DNA of 64,000 nucleotides from Rhyzopertha dominica (taxonomy: Eukaryota > Arthropoda > Insecta > Coleoptera > Bostrichidae). Both the position numbers and the translations under genes were made by a program. A model generated the notes under the pieces. The model saw nothing but the letters and a program-made list of their open reading frames with translations, made no database searches and was not told the origin of the DNA. Shown here in pieces: positions 44,759-58,666 of this stretch (within the stretch, counting starts at the first letter, position 1; each line of letters opens with the position of its first letter). The DNA lies in the NCBI GenBank assembly GCA_025024175.1, contig QCXZ01000041.1:3343786-3407785 (forward strand), given 5' to 3'.

Positions 44759-45300
44759 ATGCTGAGAAACTATGTCTCAAAATTGCATCAAATAGCAAAA
44801 ACTCGTTTAAGTACGACGAAAAATAAGGTTGTACCTGTAAAGCTGCGAAAAAGTTTGAAATGTAACATAGAGCGAATGAGAGGTGGAATAAAGAAAGCCC
44901 TAAATTTCAGAAAAACAGAGGATGTTTCGTTTGATGAACAATTGCAGGATTATCTAGAGACATTAAAAATTGTGAAAATTACNTTTGCACAGGACCCAAG
45001 CCAAACGAAGAGAATTTGATTTCTGAAATGGAAGAATGTGGTTTGCTTGGCGATTTACTAGCATGCTCTAAAAGATTAGTGCAGAATGTTCATAGCCTTT
45101 TATTAAACATGACTAACAACGCAGCAGAGACGTATAATTCTGTTGTAAATGAATTTATAGGTGGAAAACGTATAAATTTTTCAGTGAAGAGCAATTATAG
45201 TGTGCGATGCAACGCTGCTGCGTTGTCTTTCAATTGCAACGAAAATTATTATAGTATAATTCATCGGAAAATTACCAAACGGCTCCCAAGGAGAAGAAGA
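44759..45300 (+). pseudogene. Mutator-like/YqaJ-associated transposase relic
   Basis: Two overlapping plus frames (44759-45019 and from 45016) read MLRNYVSKLHQIAKTRLS and then NNAAETYNSVVNEFIGGKRI with SVRCNAAALSFNCNE. The last wording matches, as I recall it, a block in large insect proteins that pair a Mutator-like transposase segment with a YqaJ-type nuclease. A frameshift at about 45016 and loss of similarity after about 45285 make it a fragment. An N is present at 44983. Family assignment is from memory of the motif. Confidence 0.5.
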
Positions 45301-48300
45301 ACAGGAAGGAGAATCCAACTCTGGCTTCTCACTATTGCCAGTCTATTGCAGTCTACATGGTACGCCCTGTACACTGCGGTAATATAAATTCGTTGATCAC
45401 CAATTAAAGTGCAACTCCCTCCGTCTCGTGCTAAGTGTTCTGGCGCAATTAACATTACAATAAATGATGATGCATCTCCACCGCAAGCGTGCAGCACTCG
45501 GCAATTTACACCGAAGCGAGGAGAAGTTTTGCGATTATTTATGGAACGCAGGTGGCGGCCAGTAAGAAGCCTCCGAGACGGGTTTTTAGTCCTGCCTCGT
45601 CCTTTTCAGGAGCAGGACCTCGCCGTCCCACGGGACTCATACGGCCTCCTTGACAACCCTATTCGCAAACATACACCTACCTTTCCTCGCCTCTGGGGCT
45701 CAGAATGTGACGGCCCGCGTCCCTTTCGGATAAAAAATTCGTTTGCGACCACAGAGAAAGTTGGATTAGCATGTATTATTTAAGGAGGTTCTCCGGCATA
45801 AGGGGAACGGTTTGCGTTTACGTCTAGGTAGATGAGTATTTGGGAAACATCATTTGTATATTGCATAATTTTACTGATGCTACACGATTTTTCTAAGTGC
45901 CTGAGCTCCCTGGACCAAGTAACTACATTTTTAAGGACTTCTCGTTTCTCATATGTGGAGACTTTTGGTCTAGGGGCGGCGCAAAGCAGGAACGTGCTGT
46001 AGAGTATAATTCAACATAAATAAAAATAATAAATGTTTATAAGATATAGGTACTTAAGTAATTAATGAAGTATTTATTCCATGAATAATCTTCGTGGATC
46101 TTCTGCAAAGTGACTTAAAACATCTTCTGTGAAATAAAAACCCAAATTTTTTATATGTTTTCTATGTACACTGATCATACAAAGCCCCTTTATTACTAAT
46201 TCCGTTATTGATGAACTCAGTTAGGTGAGGCGCATTCAGTTGCATCGCTCTCGCGTTTTAACAAAAAATGAGTTGATAGATTTTATTTGGGAGAATAATG
46301 ATCCGTGATCCACATAATGTATAAACGTAGTGCCAAAGGAGCATAAATATCACCTTAAAAGTTTTACTAATAGGAGCACGATTTCTGATTCACAATTAAC
46401 ACATATCAAAAACTAATGCATTAACCGATGCGCTTTTAGTACAGTTTCAACTTCTCACACCAGAAGCTTTAGAAATTTAAGCTGGGAGTTCATATGTATA
46501 GGAGCTAAAGATACAATTGTAGTAATTTTTAGTCCTCAGGGAAAGAGACTCGTTGGATAACTAACATTATTAAAACTCAGAATGACAAATGCCTCAGCAT
46601 TATGCGTCAAGCCAATCATCTTAGATCGCCAGTGCATTGCTCTCAAAAATTAACCGACCACTTAATATTTTAACCAAATTAAGCTTCATTTAAATAAACT
46701 GAAATATATTTAATTGCATTTTTAACAACGCACCGGGTTTTAATTCGTGCTGATAATGCTTTTACTGGATTCCTAAAACTTATATTAAATAAATTGACTC
46801 TTATAAACGTGAGTTTGGATGGATTTTTATTTTTTTTGTATTAATTGTTAAAGTGTAATGTGAATTTAGAAATTTGGTACAAAAGTTAGAGTTATCACCG
46901 AATATATGACAGATTCTGGTGTGATTCCATATAACAGTAGTTAGTTGAACAATCTTTATAGGAAAAGGTAAAAGACCTGAACCAAGCAGAAATCGTGTTA
47001 TGGTACTCATCCTGATTAAGATAGTCTTTTAAAGCTAAATTTGCCCTAAGACAACGAGTAGTAATAACAAGGATTTTACAGTTACAGTTACATCGATTAA
47101 GCTTGGAAACCATTTGACAACGACTTATTGAGACCGTCATTTGCAAGGGTCAAATATGACTTCTGGATGAAAATTGTGAAATACACTTGCCTATAAATGT
47201 TACTGTATTTACAATTTTTTAAATAAGAAAATTTTTAGGTGTACACACATAATTAACCAGCTAAATGTATGGGAAATTGGCTGCCCCCCCCTCCTTCGGT
47301 ACGCCCATGGTTGGTCGAATGTCAGATAGAAATGCCCCTGAACTTGAAAATTTCATTCTACAAACAACTTAACAACATTTGAAGTACATTTGAGTACAAA
47401 CGGCTCTAGTAACCTGGATCTCACCATAGATATTTCTACTTCTGACCACCAATTCCAAGAAAACAACCCTTTACAAAAATATCTATATACACCTTCACAT
47501 CGATGCTGCAGCACCCCACACTGATAGTTTGACACGAGAACTAATGCAGGGATTTCTTGTCTTAATTTCACCAAGAAAAATAGATTTTGCTCTGGAGAAG
47601 ATAGCAGATTAAAAGAAATAATTAAAAAGTACAGCCGAAGGAAAAAACAATATGAAAATCGACCTAATTAGTGGAATAAAAACTGAAAGATACAGAAAAC
47701 GATATTTAAAGAATAAATACTGTTTTTTATGAAAACAAACAACAAAAAATAACAACCTACAGGAAGCCAAGACCAAGTTTAAGAAAGTCTCTATGGCACC
47801 ACGATTTAAAAGAACAGAATGTTGCGTGTGACTCAAATAAGATAATTTCGCCAAGTGGAATGCCCAATAATTTGTTTGCACTAACAATTGTTATTTAAAT
47901 GCACCGCCATCATAAGGGAAATAGTAAGAATTCTAGATGCAAGGGCATAAATGTTTTGACACAAAATGCCCTACCTATATCGACAAAAAAGTTGGCGACT
48001 GCTCTGCTGATTACCTGTAAATTCGATAATTGTCATGGACGATGCAAAATACCATTCACAACAAGAAAATAAAAAATGTCCTTCTGATTAACAATAAAGT
48101 TCGATAAACGTAAAAATGAGAGGTTTACAAAACGTCATTATTTATACACGAGTGAACGGGCTAAGAAATTAATTAAAGAATTTGTTCTTATCTTTGCTGT
48201 AATAAAAAAATAAAATTAAAAATTCTAAATAGTACCCTTATTAGTAGCGGTTATGAAGAAGCATTTTTTAACTCAAAAATATTCTACCGCATTTTCATTG

Positions 48301-51009
48301 AAGTTATCAGGAGCTAAGCAGGCTAACAGATCTGTTGTTGATTATGCAAAGAATTAGGAAAATTGTTTGTGGAGGTAATCATTTCACAGTAAAAAGCAAA
48401 CGATAATGCTTTTAGTATTATTAGACCCATAAACGAGAAAAGTGTGAAAAAAGCATTTGCTGATGGATGGTGATATTCAAGGTCGAATGCCATAACAGTA
48501 AGTAACAATAAGCACGTAATGGTTATATTTTCGAGAGGTCCATACTGTGGTAAATAATCGTAAATACCGCGAACATATCAATCTTCATAATGCAGTTCGT
48601 CGCGGAGTGGAATGTGGATTTATTTCTTTTATTTTTACCGCTTTATAATAGTAATAGCTTTTTTGTCTCTAGTGTAAAATTTTGCTTTATGGAGAAGAGC
48701 ACTTTTTTATCCAAGCTGTTTATTTATTAAACATGAAACAGCTATAAAAACAGTTTTACATTAAAAGTATAAATAAAAGATCAAGTTAAATTACAAAGAT
48801 AAATCTAATAAAGTCTGTTAGATAAAAAGGAGAGGAACTAAGCAATACATAAACAAAAGCTAATAAACAATAAGTTGTTTGTAATTAAGTCGAATAATTA
48901 AACCGTAAGTTCTTTCAGAAGATAACCAATTAATTGTGTTAGAATACGTACAAAACAACCCAGAACCAGTATTCGAAAATAAATATTATATCAAGAGTGG
49001 CCATAATTTGTCCCTGAACGGATTTTTTTAAAGTAAAGCTGCTTTCATAGTGGCGCTGTCAATAGATGTATTCAAACTACCAATGATTGTGGTAGAGTGA
49101 ATCCACATAAGTATTGTAGAAATCAACATAAGTGGTTTTTACACGCAAAATTCAAATAAAGGGTTTATCGAAGGAATTGGTGCCGCAGATATAGGTAAGT
49201 ATATTTCCTTAAGTACTGACCTAATAGATTGCTACAACTGGGTGAAAGATCGCAGTCAAAGGAGGATACTTTACACAATCACTTCAGTAACCTTGCAAAA
49301 AAATAATATATTTGTATCTCCGCCACGTGCCGCATGGGTACCAAAAACTGAAATTGTTTTAAGTCAAAAGAGGTCTAAACTAAAGCCAAAGAATGTTAAT
49401 ATATTAATATTTATAGGTGACAATAAGTTGTTATTGCCACTGAAAACTTAAACATATCTGTATGTGTGTATACCGATAGTTTTCTTACTACCACAATCGA
49501 ACTATCGATAGTTTTGAAATCCAACAGTTTTCCACCTTTACCTTAAACGCTCAGGCTTTTCATTTTCACAGCTAGAGGATAATAAACAAAAACAATGAAA
49601 CCAAAAATTAACCCTTGCAAAACAGTGAATTCTATAAATCCCACGTGCCATAAAAATCACTCCCACAAAAGTTCTACTTCGTCTTATACGTCGGTGGGAA
49701 AAGCAGGACGTCGTCCTTGGGAAAAATGTTGAACTCGATCCTCGCGGCGCTCCTTCAGGCGTATCCCATCCCGACGGTATTAAAAGAAAATAGATATATC
49801 CAATAAGACGGTCCGGAACACGAATTCACAGTCTAAGTGCGCCGTGGACCGCGCCGGACTGTTTGTGAAAAGGGAAGACCGCAAGGCCCCGGGGACTCGT
49901 CTTGACAAAATTACATTCTTCGCAAACTCCCCACCTGCCACACCAGCTTTTCCACGGAGTCCTGCCGCCCCCGTGTTGCCGTCCTATGCTATGCCGCAAT
50001 CTGACTGTATTTCCTTCGAAAATTAACGAATACAATAATAATAAAAGCAGCTTTTAGCGTATTGTTACACATTATTTTCTCCTAGTATCAAAAAATTATC
50101 AAAATCATAAATATATTATTGTTAAATGGAGGTGTTTGGTTTTAATTATCCTCTCGTACTTCTTAATTTTCCCTTCGTTGTCTGTTGGGTATAGGTAAAT
50201 GGAATTTGCTGTAGTTTTCTGATGTTGTTTCAAAATAATCATTGAATATTTCAGCAAATTGTATTTGATCACTAACGATTTTATTTCTGATCCCGACAGC
50301 TTATAATTTTCCTTTGATTTCTTTACCCTGAGACTGATTTTATTGCTTGCCACATTGTTTTAGCATGTTATTACTGTTTTCTATCAAATTTACATAATGC
50401 TGCCTATTTTATTAATTTTTGTTCTAATTATATTGTGTTCATCATTTCTATTAGATATGCAGTACCATCATTTCATGTTCATAGCTTTTAGTTTGTTTCT
50501 TATCTTTATGATTTTCCTGTTTTTGTTTTCTCTATGTGTGGATGCCTGACTGTTGATGACTATTGTTTTATTCATTATAGTGTATTCGTAATATTATGTT
50601 GTAGAATTATGTGCTGGCTATTGCTTAAAACTATTATTACTTCAGTCTTTAAGAATATGTGATCTATGCAAGTTTTAGTAAAGTTTGTTTCCCCAATGAA
50701 GTGGTTAATTAATCCAATAAATCGAAATTCAACCAATGTGTCTAGGTATTCATTTACGTGAGGCTCGTTACTTTTAATGTCAACTAACAAGTTAAAAATC
50801 AACCAGCAAGGAAGTGAGAAGTATTGCAAAACAAACACCAGTTAAAAAATTAGTAAAAGAAGCAAAAGGGGGCTCGGGAAGAAACTGCAAACAAGAATGA
50901 AGGAAAACAGAAGAGCAACACAAAAGCTATTTTATAAATTAGATTAAATCAGAGTAAAAAGTTTCAATTATGGGAAATCATTAAATGCATGTCTGCATAC
51001 TCGTTTATA
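45301..51009. other. Long gene-poor spacer with GC-rich patches
   Basis: 5.7 kb without a recognisable gene. Bases 45540-45760 and 49680-50010 are GC-rich islands in AT-rich DNA; each holds short open frames on one or both strands but no known domain (a 124-codon plus frame at 45409-45783 has no recognisable motif). Confidence 0.35.
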
Positions 51010-51560
51010 TGAATATTCCATTATTATATTATTATTTCAGAATTCTTGCAACAAATAATGTAAGGTATTGTTAAAATGTCAATGTAACAGTGACAACTAA
51101 CACAATTTTATTATTTATTAATCACGGCCATTTTGATAAAAAAGAAATAATTTAGTTAAGCAGTGAACATGAACCCTAACATTCAACTGCAATTTTCTCA
51201 AAAAGGGTCTGTTTTAGTCGCCTACATAGTGTCCCTTTTTTTTGTTTAAAAGTCCCAAAGATTTAAAAAACACACATTTGAAAATAAATACTTGTGCACC
51301 GTCCCCAAAACAATTATGTAAAAAATGTGCACATCATTCTAACAGCTTTCACTTCAAATAATAATAACCAAAACTTGATGATATTATATCAAATGTTCTA
51401 AGATATTTTTGAAAAACTGTTTTTCGTCCCCCATGTTTAAAAGTGAATACCTCAGTAGGCAGACATTATTTATAAAAAGTTATACTGTAAAATAGTGTTA
51501 TTTTTACACCAGCTTACAGATTCCGAGTTTGCCCATATAATACGGGACACCCGGTATATT
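51010..51560 (-). repeat. Unclassified dispersed repeat, copy 2 (inverted relative to 3790-4365)
   Basis: Matches copy 1 in reverse complement across most of its length, including the CATTCAACTGCAATTTTCTC and CCTCAGTAGGC blocks. Its right edge near 51530-51560 reads TAATACGGGACACCCGGTAT, which could be the terminus of the element. Confidence 0.65.
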
Positions 51561-51815
51561 AAATGTAAATGAAATTAATTCTACGTTTTATGATGACAAA
51601 ATAATATGAGATTTCCATTTCAGATAATCAAGTTATCCATGCTGACCTGACTGAAATCGAATTTAAGTTATTAAGTCTATTTAAGTGATAGAGAAAAACC
51701 AGTTTTCCCCTCTATAACTTCAAGAGAAAGATCAGAACGAGATAAAAGAGGAAAAAAAAATGACCATAGACGATTAAGGCGACAGGACACAACCAAATTC
51801 AATTAATTAAAAAGT
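51561..51815. other. Short spacer
   Basis: AT-rich, nothing recognised. Confidence 0.3.
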
Positions 51816-52010
51816 ATGGAACTAGAACGAATACGAGTGCTAACAAAAATACTTAATGTGGCATTGAATAAAAGATTTATTCCGAAGACTTGGAAAATGG
51901 AAATAATTATACTAATATATAGAAAATGGAGACACAAAAGAATATGGGAATTACAGAGGAATCACACTGTTAGGTATAATATCAAAGGTGTATCAAGATC
52001 AAGAGAAAGG
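51816..52010 (+). mobile_element. LINE RT N-terminal fragment
   Basis: Starts with TKILNVALNKRFIPKTWKM and, in a shifted frame, NGDTKEYGNYRGITLLGIIS, the early RT segment in which IPI-x-KKGD and NYRPI-like blocks are expected. Very short and frameshifted. Confidence 0.65.
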
Positions 52011-52599
52011 CTAAAACGTTTAGAAGCAGATGAATCACATCTGACCATATACTGTTTGGCATTTTTGGACTAACATCCCTAGAGAAGTATATAAAGTATA
52101 AATGAAGAGCTGAGAAAAAGCAGAAAGTCTATACAGTAACAAAAAAAATTACGCTTGAACAAGTAACAATGAATCAACTCTGTTTATCATGGATCTTCCT
52201 TAGAAAAGGATAGCCTTGGTAACAGTGCAAAGAAATAAAATCTGTTCAAAAGCACAGAATTTTCACTGTATGCAGTGACTAATTCAACCTCATACTGTAA
52301 GTATCTACATGCTTCAAAATTATGTGCAGTATGCAAGTTTTGTGTACACTTATTAATGTTGTTACTACTAATAGGATAGAATTAAAACAAACGAATTCGT
52401 TCATGTATCTTTTAAAACAAGGTCTGTGAATATCCTGAACCATTTTGTTTAGAAAACTACTCATTTATAAAATAAATAATATAAGCATTATATTTGCCTA
52501 TTTGATCGATATTATATTAACCAAAAGTTGCAGAAATAGGAAAATTTCACTTGTTTATTGTGGTATACTATTATGCATTGCTAAGCTGCAATAATACAA

Positions 52600-52860
52600 A
52601 TATGTGAGAATTTTACCATTGATAGGGATATTAAATAAATCCTTTACGTATAGGGCAAATAACACTGAATCCAATACAGTCCCCTGAGGGACACCACATG
52701 ACACTAGTAAATAGTTATTCACTGCACCTTTAATGCACTGTTCACTATTTGAAAACTAATTTTCCAAAATGGAATGCACTTTTCCACACAGTCCAAGACA
52801 CCTCAACTTACCTAGCAGGTTATTCCTATCCATTGTGTAAATTGTTTTTTGCAAATGAAT
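52600..52860 (-). mobile_element. LINE RT core fragment
   Basis: Minus-strand reading gives MDRNNLLGKLRCLGLCGKVH, one in-frame stop, then LVSCGVPQGTVLDSVLFALY followed by VKDLFNI. These are the palm-domain blocks of a non-LTR RT. It lies 3' of CLASRP. Confidence 0.75.
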
Positions 52861-53240
52861 AAAAAAAATCAAATTTGTTTAAATGAAAGTAATCATAAAT
52901 CTTTTATGTAAAAAATGTTTTGGTATCTTTAATTCCAATTGAGTTATGAACAAATAATAAATAAAAAGTCCAAATCAATCAAAGAATTTATTTTTTTACA
53001 AAATGAAACAAAAATAAAACAACATTTATAAATTTGTCATTTCACTTTATTTTAGAAAAATTATATGCCATAGTTAAACACAATTATTATGTTACTCAAA
53101 TCACGTGAAAAATTATAAAATAACTGATCCACCTGCCTTTAGTATCAAAGTTTTTTGTCGCAGCTCATTCAACTTGATTTTTTCGACTTCCCATACATTT
53201 TGATGGAAAAAATACTGAATGCAGGAAGATTAACATTTCT
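52861..53240. other. Downstream flank of CLASRP
   Basis: AT-rich sequence with several TTTATT-type motifs that could serve as alternative minus-strand polyadenylation signals. No gene. Confidence 0.35.
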
Positions 53241-53246
53241 TTTATT
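53241..53246 (-). terminator. Polyadenylation signal of CLASRP
   Basis: AATAAA on the minus strand, 69 bases beyond the CLASRP stop codon. Confidence 0.55.
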
Positions 53247-53314
53247 TCTTACCTTTCAACTTAAACCTACGACCCACTACCAATAAAAAATCGCCTGCAT
53301 AATACCTCCAAACA

Positions 53315-56300
53315 TCAATAATCAACCAATCCTCTATTACTCCTCTCCTTCCGATCCTCCCTTCTATAATCTCTAGACTCTTGATAAGCCGTTCTCTGCT
53401 CGTAATCTTGCCTTAATTTCGGCGACCGTCGTATACTATAACTCGCTTCGTGTTCTCTTTTATCCCTCTCTGAAATGTATTTATTGTCTCGTCTGTCACT
53501 TCCTCTACGTGGGGGACTCGGGCTTTTACTTCTGCTCCTGCTCCTGGCCTTTTCCTGAGCGGGAGAGGGGCTTTTTTTCTTGCTTTCAGAGTCTGAAGAG
53601 TCTGAGCCAGAATTGCTATCATACGCATGACGTTTCTCCCTTTGCCTGCAAAATGCCACGATTATTTGATGGTTCAGTTTGTCGAGATTAACAAAAAACC
53701 TCCGCCTCAATTTAATCGCCATTTCTCTGAGCTCATCTTCACGGTTCTGTTGTTCCTGCTTTTCACGCTCAGTCTTTAACTGCTCCGCTATTTTATCAGC
53801 CTTAACTGAAACAGAAATCATTAATTGACCAATTTTTTTGTGCATCATCTAGGTAATTACATTGTTTATTCAACAACGCTTGTCGTTTCCTCTTAAGCCG
53901 CTCTTGCAGACTGAGATTTCCGCTGGGTTTCTGAAATTTTAAAGCTGTTACATGACAGTATCTCGGGCAGAGAAAAATTCGTATTTCATTGGTGATAAGA
54001 CATTAAAATAAGCAAATGACAGTTGTATGTAATTTGCGGTTCTTACTGACTTTGATCACGGTGCCTGAATTACCATAGCTTGTTTGCTTTTCCACGGTCA
54101 CCCTTAAAAAGAAAAAAATGTCCATTAATATTGTAAAAGACTGGTACACTGTACTAGAGAAGCACCAAAATTTTCGTCCCTGATGATAATGAACTGCAGT
54201 GCATGAAGTGTGTCATTTCAAGTGTACAGAAATCCCAAAAGATAGAAGCCATCACAAACTTTGCTCAGTGCTCACAAACTTTTCAAGTAATGCATCTCCT
54301 TCTTGTCTCCACTTTGGACCAAGCATTATAGCAAGAGTTTTCTCCCAAGATTATTAAAAAAATTTAAATTTTAGAAGAAATCTTCATAAGTCATGAATCT
54401 GTTAAGCTTCTTAAAGCTCCATCTGTTAGCCTTTGGAATAGACCATGAGGTGGTACTGTAAGTGCTATATATTGCAGAATGACAATTGTAAGAAAATTAA
54501 CTGATAAAATACATTTTTGTTTCTTTCTAAGTCTGACAAAACATCAATAAATCTGTGAAGAGAAATTTTGGGGCTTATCTCGTACAACATACCTCAGAAC
54601 CTTTCCAAATCAGCAAAGACTTACGGGTTTGTCACCGGCACAGGCACATTTCTCTCCTCCGTATCGCTGGGTTCCTCCAGCTCGGAGCTGCTTTGGTCGC
54701 TCCTCTTGCGCCCATAGTACCGTGGCAACGGTGCTTTCGGAGGAGATTCCTTCTTGTCGCATTCGCTGCTGCTTGACGAACTGCTCGGAGAAGATTTCCT
54801 CTTTGGTGGCGGAGTGGCCGAAGAAGAGGACGAACTTGAACTCGAACTGCTGGATCTGCTGCGACTCTTAGACTTGGATTTCGAGGAACTACTCGACGAG
54901 GAGCTGCTGACGCGGTGGTTTCTGTAGGAACGTTCTCTCGAACGAGACCTGGATCTTCTGTACCTGCGTTACGAAAGACACAACATCGCACGATGTTCTA
55001 TTCAGCACATGACGCAAAAATAATTATATTTACAAATGTGATAGAGAATTGGCTTGCATTGGAAATGTAAATTGTAATTATTTTTTACACACAGCAAATC
55101 TAAAAGAATTTTTTTTAATTAAGGGTTGAATGGCTAAAACTAAAAAACGGGGGGAATTGTGGCCTCAAATTAGGTGTGTGACATATTATACTCTTAATCA
55201 GGAACAATGTACTCATTGTACTGCCTTTCAAAAATTGCTATGTTTTTGTTGCTGTTAAAACAGAAGTAAAATGTATTAAAATATTCATAGAAAATTTGTC
55301 TACTTTTCCGTGATAATTTCATACATTTTTATTGCTTAAAATCTCGCTTTTTGTAATCAAATTTGATTGACTAACAAGTAACAACTCATACAATATGCCT
55401 GACAACCTGACATGTCAAAAAGTGGTGATACAACCAATAGAATAAAGCTGTTATCTCTATTATTATCAAAAATGATTTAATAATGAAGCATATGTAATGA
55501 TGAGTATTGTTTATAGAGATATTTTTAAAAGGTGTTTTGAGAATAAATCAGGAATAACAGTAAAAGTTATTAAATGAGGATGGAATTTTACAACCTGTTA
55601 AATATAGGACAAAATATTTAAAAAGCTTACTATGCTTCTCCAATTTCTCAATTACATAAAACATATCTAAATAGATTATGAAGGCTCACCTATCTCGTGA
55701 TATGGTTCTACTTCTTCGTCCTCTAGATCTGCTTCTAGAATGACTTCTGCCACGCCTACTTTTGTACTTTGGACTCCTGGAATCCCTGCTCCTGGAACGA
55801 TACCTCTTCCTGTTATAGGATCTTTCCTTTTCATCGCTTGCACTTCTTCTCCTGTCGTTGAACAATGTTCTGTCCATACTGGAAGATCGTTTTCTGTATG
55901 ACCTGGGCTTCCCATATTTGACCTTGTCTGCATAAGTTGGTTTACTGGTAGTTGGTTCTTCTTCATCTAGATGAGTTTTTTTAATAAATAAAGTATTGGG
56001 AATACATCATTTAACTCACCCCCAAAAGAGGTAATATATGTAATCTTTCCAGTGTTTTCTGGACTAGGCGACTTAGATGGCGATTTACTTTCTCTAAACG
56101 TCGGATATACAGGAGATGTACGAGCAGCATAACTTGGAGGACTGATAACCCGATTTGCCAACCGTTTTTCTCTATGTGCTCTAATAAGAAAGCATTAGAA
56201 TGCTATTATCACTTTGGAAACTTTAAGTACCTTCTTTCTCTTCTCGATTTTCTACCAGAAAATAAAGCCTTTTCGTGTTCCTCTTCCCTTGCTAACCGAC

Positions 56301-58666
56301 AATTCTCCGCCTCCTCCATGTCGTTGGTTAAGAAGGAAAAGAAATCATTGGAACTCATGCCATAATTACGACCGTGACGGTTCATTTCGTGAGCTTGGAA
56401 CTGGTCGATTTTGGACACGTTGATGGACAAGTCAACATCCAGATCACTGTCAGAGTTTTCATCAGATGCATTATCATTTGCATCACTGGGTAGTAGAGAT
56501 TGACCTGATAGAGATAATGGCAATTTCAAAGAATATAAGATTGCTATGAGTTTATTTTAAAACTAGATATTATCTATATGTAGAAATGCTTGTGTTCTAA
56601 TAAAAAGTAAACAAGAGCAGTGTTATTATTTTTCTAGATTTTCTAGAGTCCAGGAAAATTTTTATATCAGATTCTTTGTATGGATAATTTTTTAACATTC
56701 CTCCAGGTTCATAACATTTGAATTAATTTTGTCCTTAGATCAGAAAAAACCAATAAAGTAACAAAAGTATAATATAAATACATGTACTTCATAAGAAACT
56801 GGATGAAGTATTAACATGAACAATATTTTTCACAAACTACTTCATTATTTTCTTATATGAGTAGAATATTTTACAGCATGTGGTAATAAGATGTGCCATA
56901 TTATGTATTTTTTTAATTTGTTGAAGACAATATAATAAGGCATATATGTGATAAATTAGTAACATATTCATATTGTAACATTACACTATTACACTATTTA
57001 AAAAATATATATCAATAAGAGACAAAGAAGTGATAAAACTAGAAATTCAAAGGAGAACTACACAAAATGGATGACAAGAATATGAGATTTCATAAGAGGC
57101 AATGGAAGGCAGATATTTCAGTAAATTAAAACCAAACAGTGAAGCTGGCGAAGAGCTGTTATGATAACTAAAAGTAAAGTAAAAGACTGGAAGCACAAAA
57201 AGTATATGTGAATGGAAATCAGAAGCAAATAAGGACAGCAACAAAGACGCAAAATAATAAAGGAAAACCGATAAAATAAATTATAATAACAAAGTGATTT
57301 TAAATGGAGTAGTATGGAAACAACACCAAATCCAAGAAATTAACAAATGTATATAGGGATAAAAAAAAAGATGACAAAGGTATGATATAAAGGCAAGAAT
57401 ACAAGAACAATCAAAGACAAAAAAGCGTAACAAATAACATAGAATTAATTAAATTTCATTCAAAACAAGATAAGAAAATATATTTAATAATTCAATCAGC
57501 CTTTAAGTGCTCTCACAATATTGCTAGCAAGATTGTGTGTGACAAACAACAACTTACCGGTGCCGTCTTCATAATTGAACCCTATAGCAGCACCCACATT
57601 CTTTTTCTTCTTCGGCTCAGATTCTGTGTAGCCAAACTGCTCTTCCAAGTGAAGCTGTTTCAAGAATTTCTCTTCGCTAATGTTCAAGAATGAATTCTGC
57701 GCTATGATACGATATCGTTCATAATTGAGCTGGCGCTCTTCGTATGTCAGTTCTTTTTCCTCTTGCTTTTCGACTGGTGGGATATAGTCAAGATGAGCGC
57801 GCACGTCGAAGCGATCTATTAAGTTGTCAGCTTGACCTTGCCATGGCATCCTGAAACCCGACAGGTGAACGATACAATATGATACATTTGTAACTTTTGT
57901 GAAAATTTTGATGTTTTAAAATATTGCCATTGTGAGACTCGAGTGCAGCAAATTTATATTGACAACTCTAATCTTAATTTGGGTAATGTGAAATTGAAAC
58001 TGCACATCCCTAGCTTGAAAATACTAAAAGACTGGACAGACATAATACAGAGAATGCTAAATATGTGCTACATTTCTATTGCTAACAAACTGCAATTCCC
58101 TCGTTTAGAGTATTCTGTACTATCCACAGGTATTAAATCGCCTTATCACTCCACCTTAGTCAAACATAAACCGATTCTACTCTACCCATTTCTGTCTCCT
58201 CATCATTGTTGGTTTTGCTTCCCATGACTAACAGTGACAGGACTTTGCACCACAAAGCCTGTATACTATGTTTTGCATTATGGTATTTGTTTTGAACTCA
58301 CGAACAAACAACTTAGCAACAGAAGGTAAGCAAATAAACCCAAACAAGGATTACATGAAATATGACACCATCGTACTACTTGCTGTGTATAGAAAAAATA
58401 ATAATACAAACATTGCTGCTGGACTATCGGCAGCAGCTGCAACAGCAGGATCCAAGTGTATTTTACACTGCCTTCCGTGTAACTGAAGAAACTGAGTAGG
58501 ATCGGCTTTCTAAAATCAACGATAAAGTTACCTTATGTTCATGCTCTAGAATAAAATTAATAATTACGATTTTTTCATAGAAATCCCGGCGACGCTCCGC
58601 TCGTCTTCTGTAATCAACCAACATTCCTCGTATCTTTCGTTCCTGTCTCCTTGCCTCGTGCCACAT
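53315..58666 (-). CDS. CLASRP: CLASRP, SR-rich splicing regulator
   Basis: Nuclear pre-mRNA splicing factor of the SWAP2/CLK4-associating SR protein family. Eleven exons join in frame: 58666-58568, 58509-58412, 57850-57558, 56504-56231, 56180-56020, 55966-55690, 54963-54625, 54102-54051, 53930-53861, 53805-53700, 53645-53315, giving 699 aa. The N-terminus MWHEARRQERKIRGMLVDYR and the MMPWQG junction (residues 66-71) are family hallmarks; DRFDVRAHLDYIPP and EERQLNYERY belong to the DRY_EERY region. Next come an acidic segment (about 170-215), VISPPSYAARTSP and ITYITSFGG, then RS-rich and poly-Ser stretches (about 330-510), a charged helix (about 532-590) and a final RS-rich tail. The exon-8 donor is GTCAGT rather than the neighbouring GTAAG, because only that keeps frame. 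The 54-nt last intron is open in frame. Confidence 0.93.

Noticed and set aside
45409..45783. 124-codon plus-strand ORF
   Set aside because: GC-rich chance frame with no recognisable motif or splice context; kept only as part of a GC-rich patch.
54632..54991. 119-codon frame overlapping CLASRP exon 7
   Set aside because: Alternative frame of the RS/poly-Ser exon; the exon phases only fit the RS-encoding frame.
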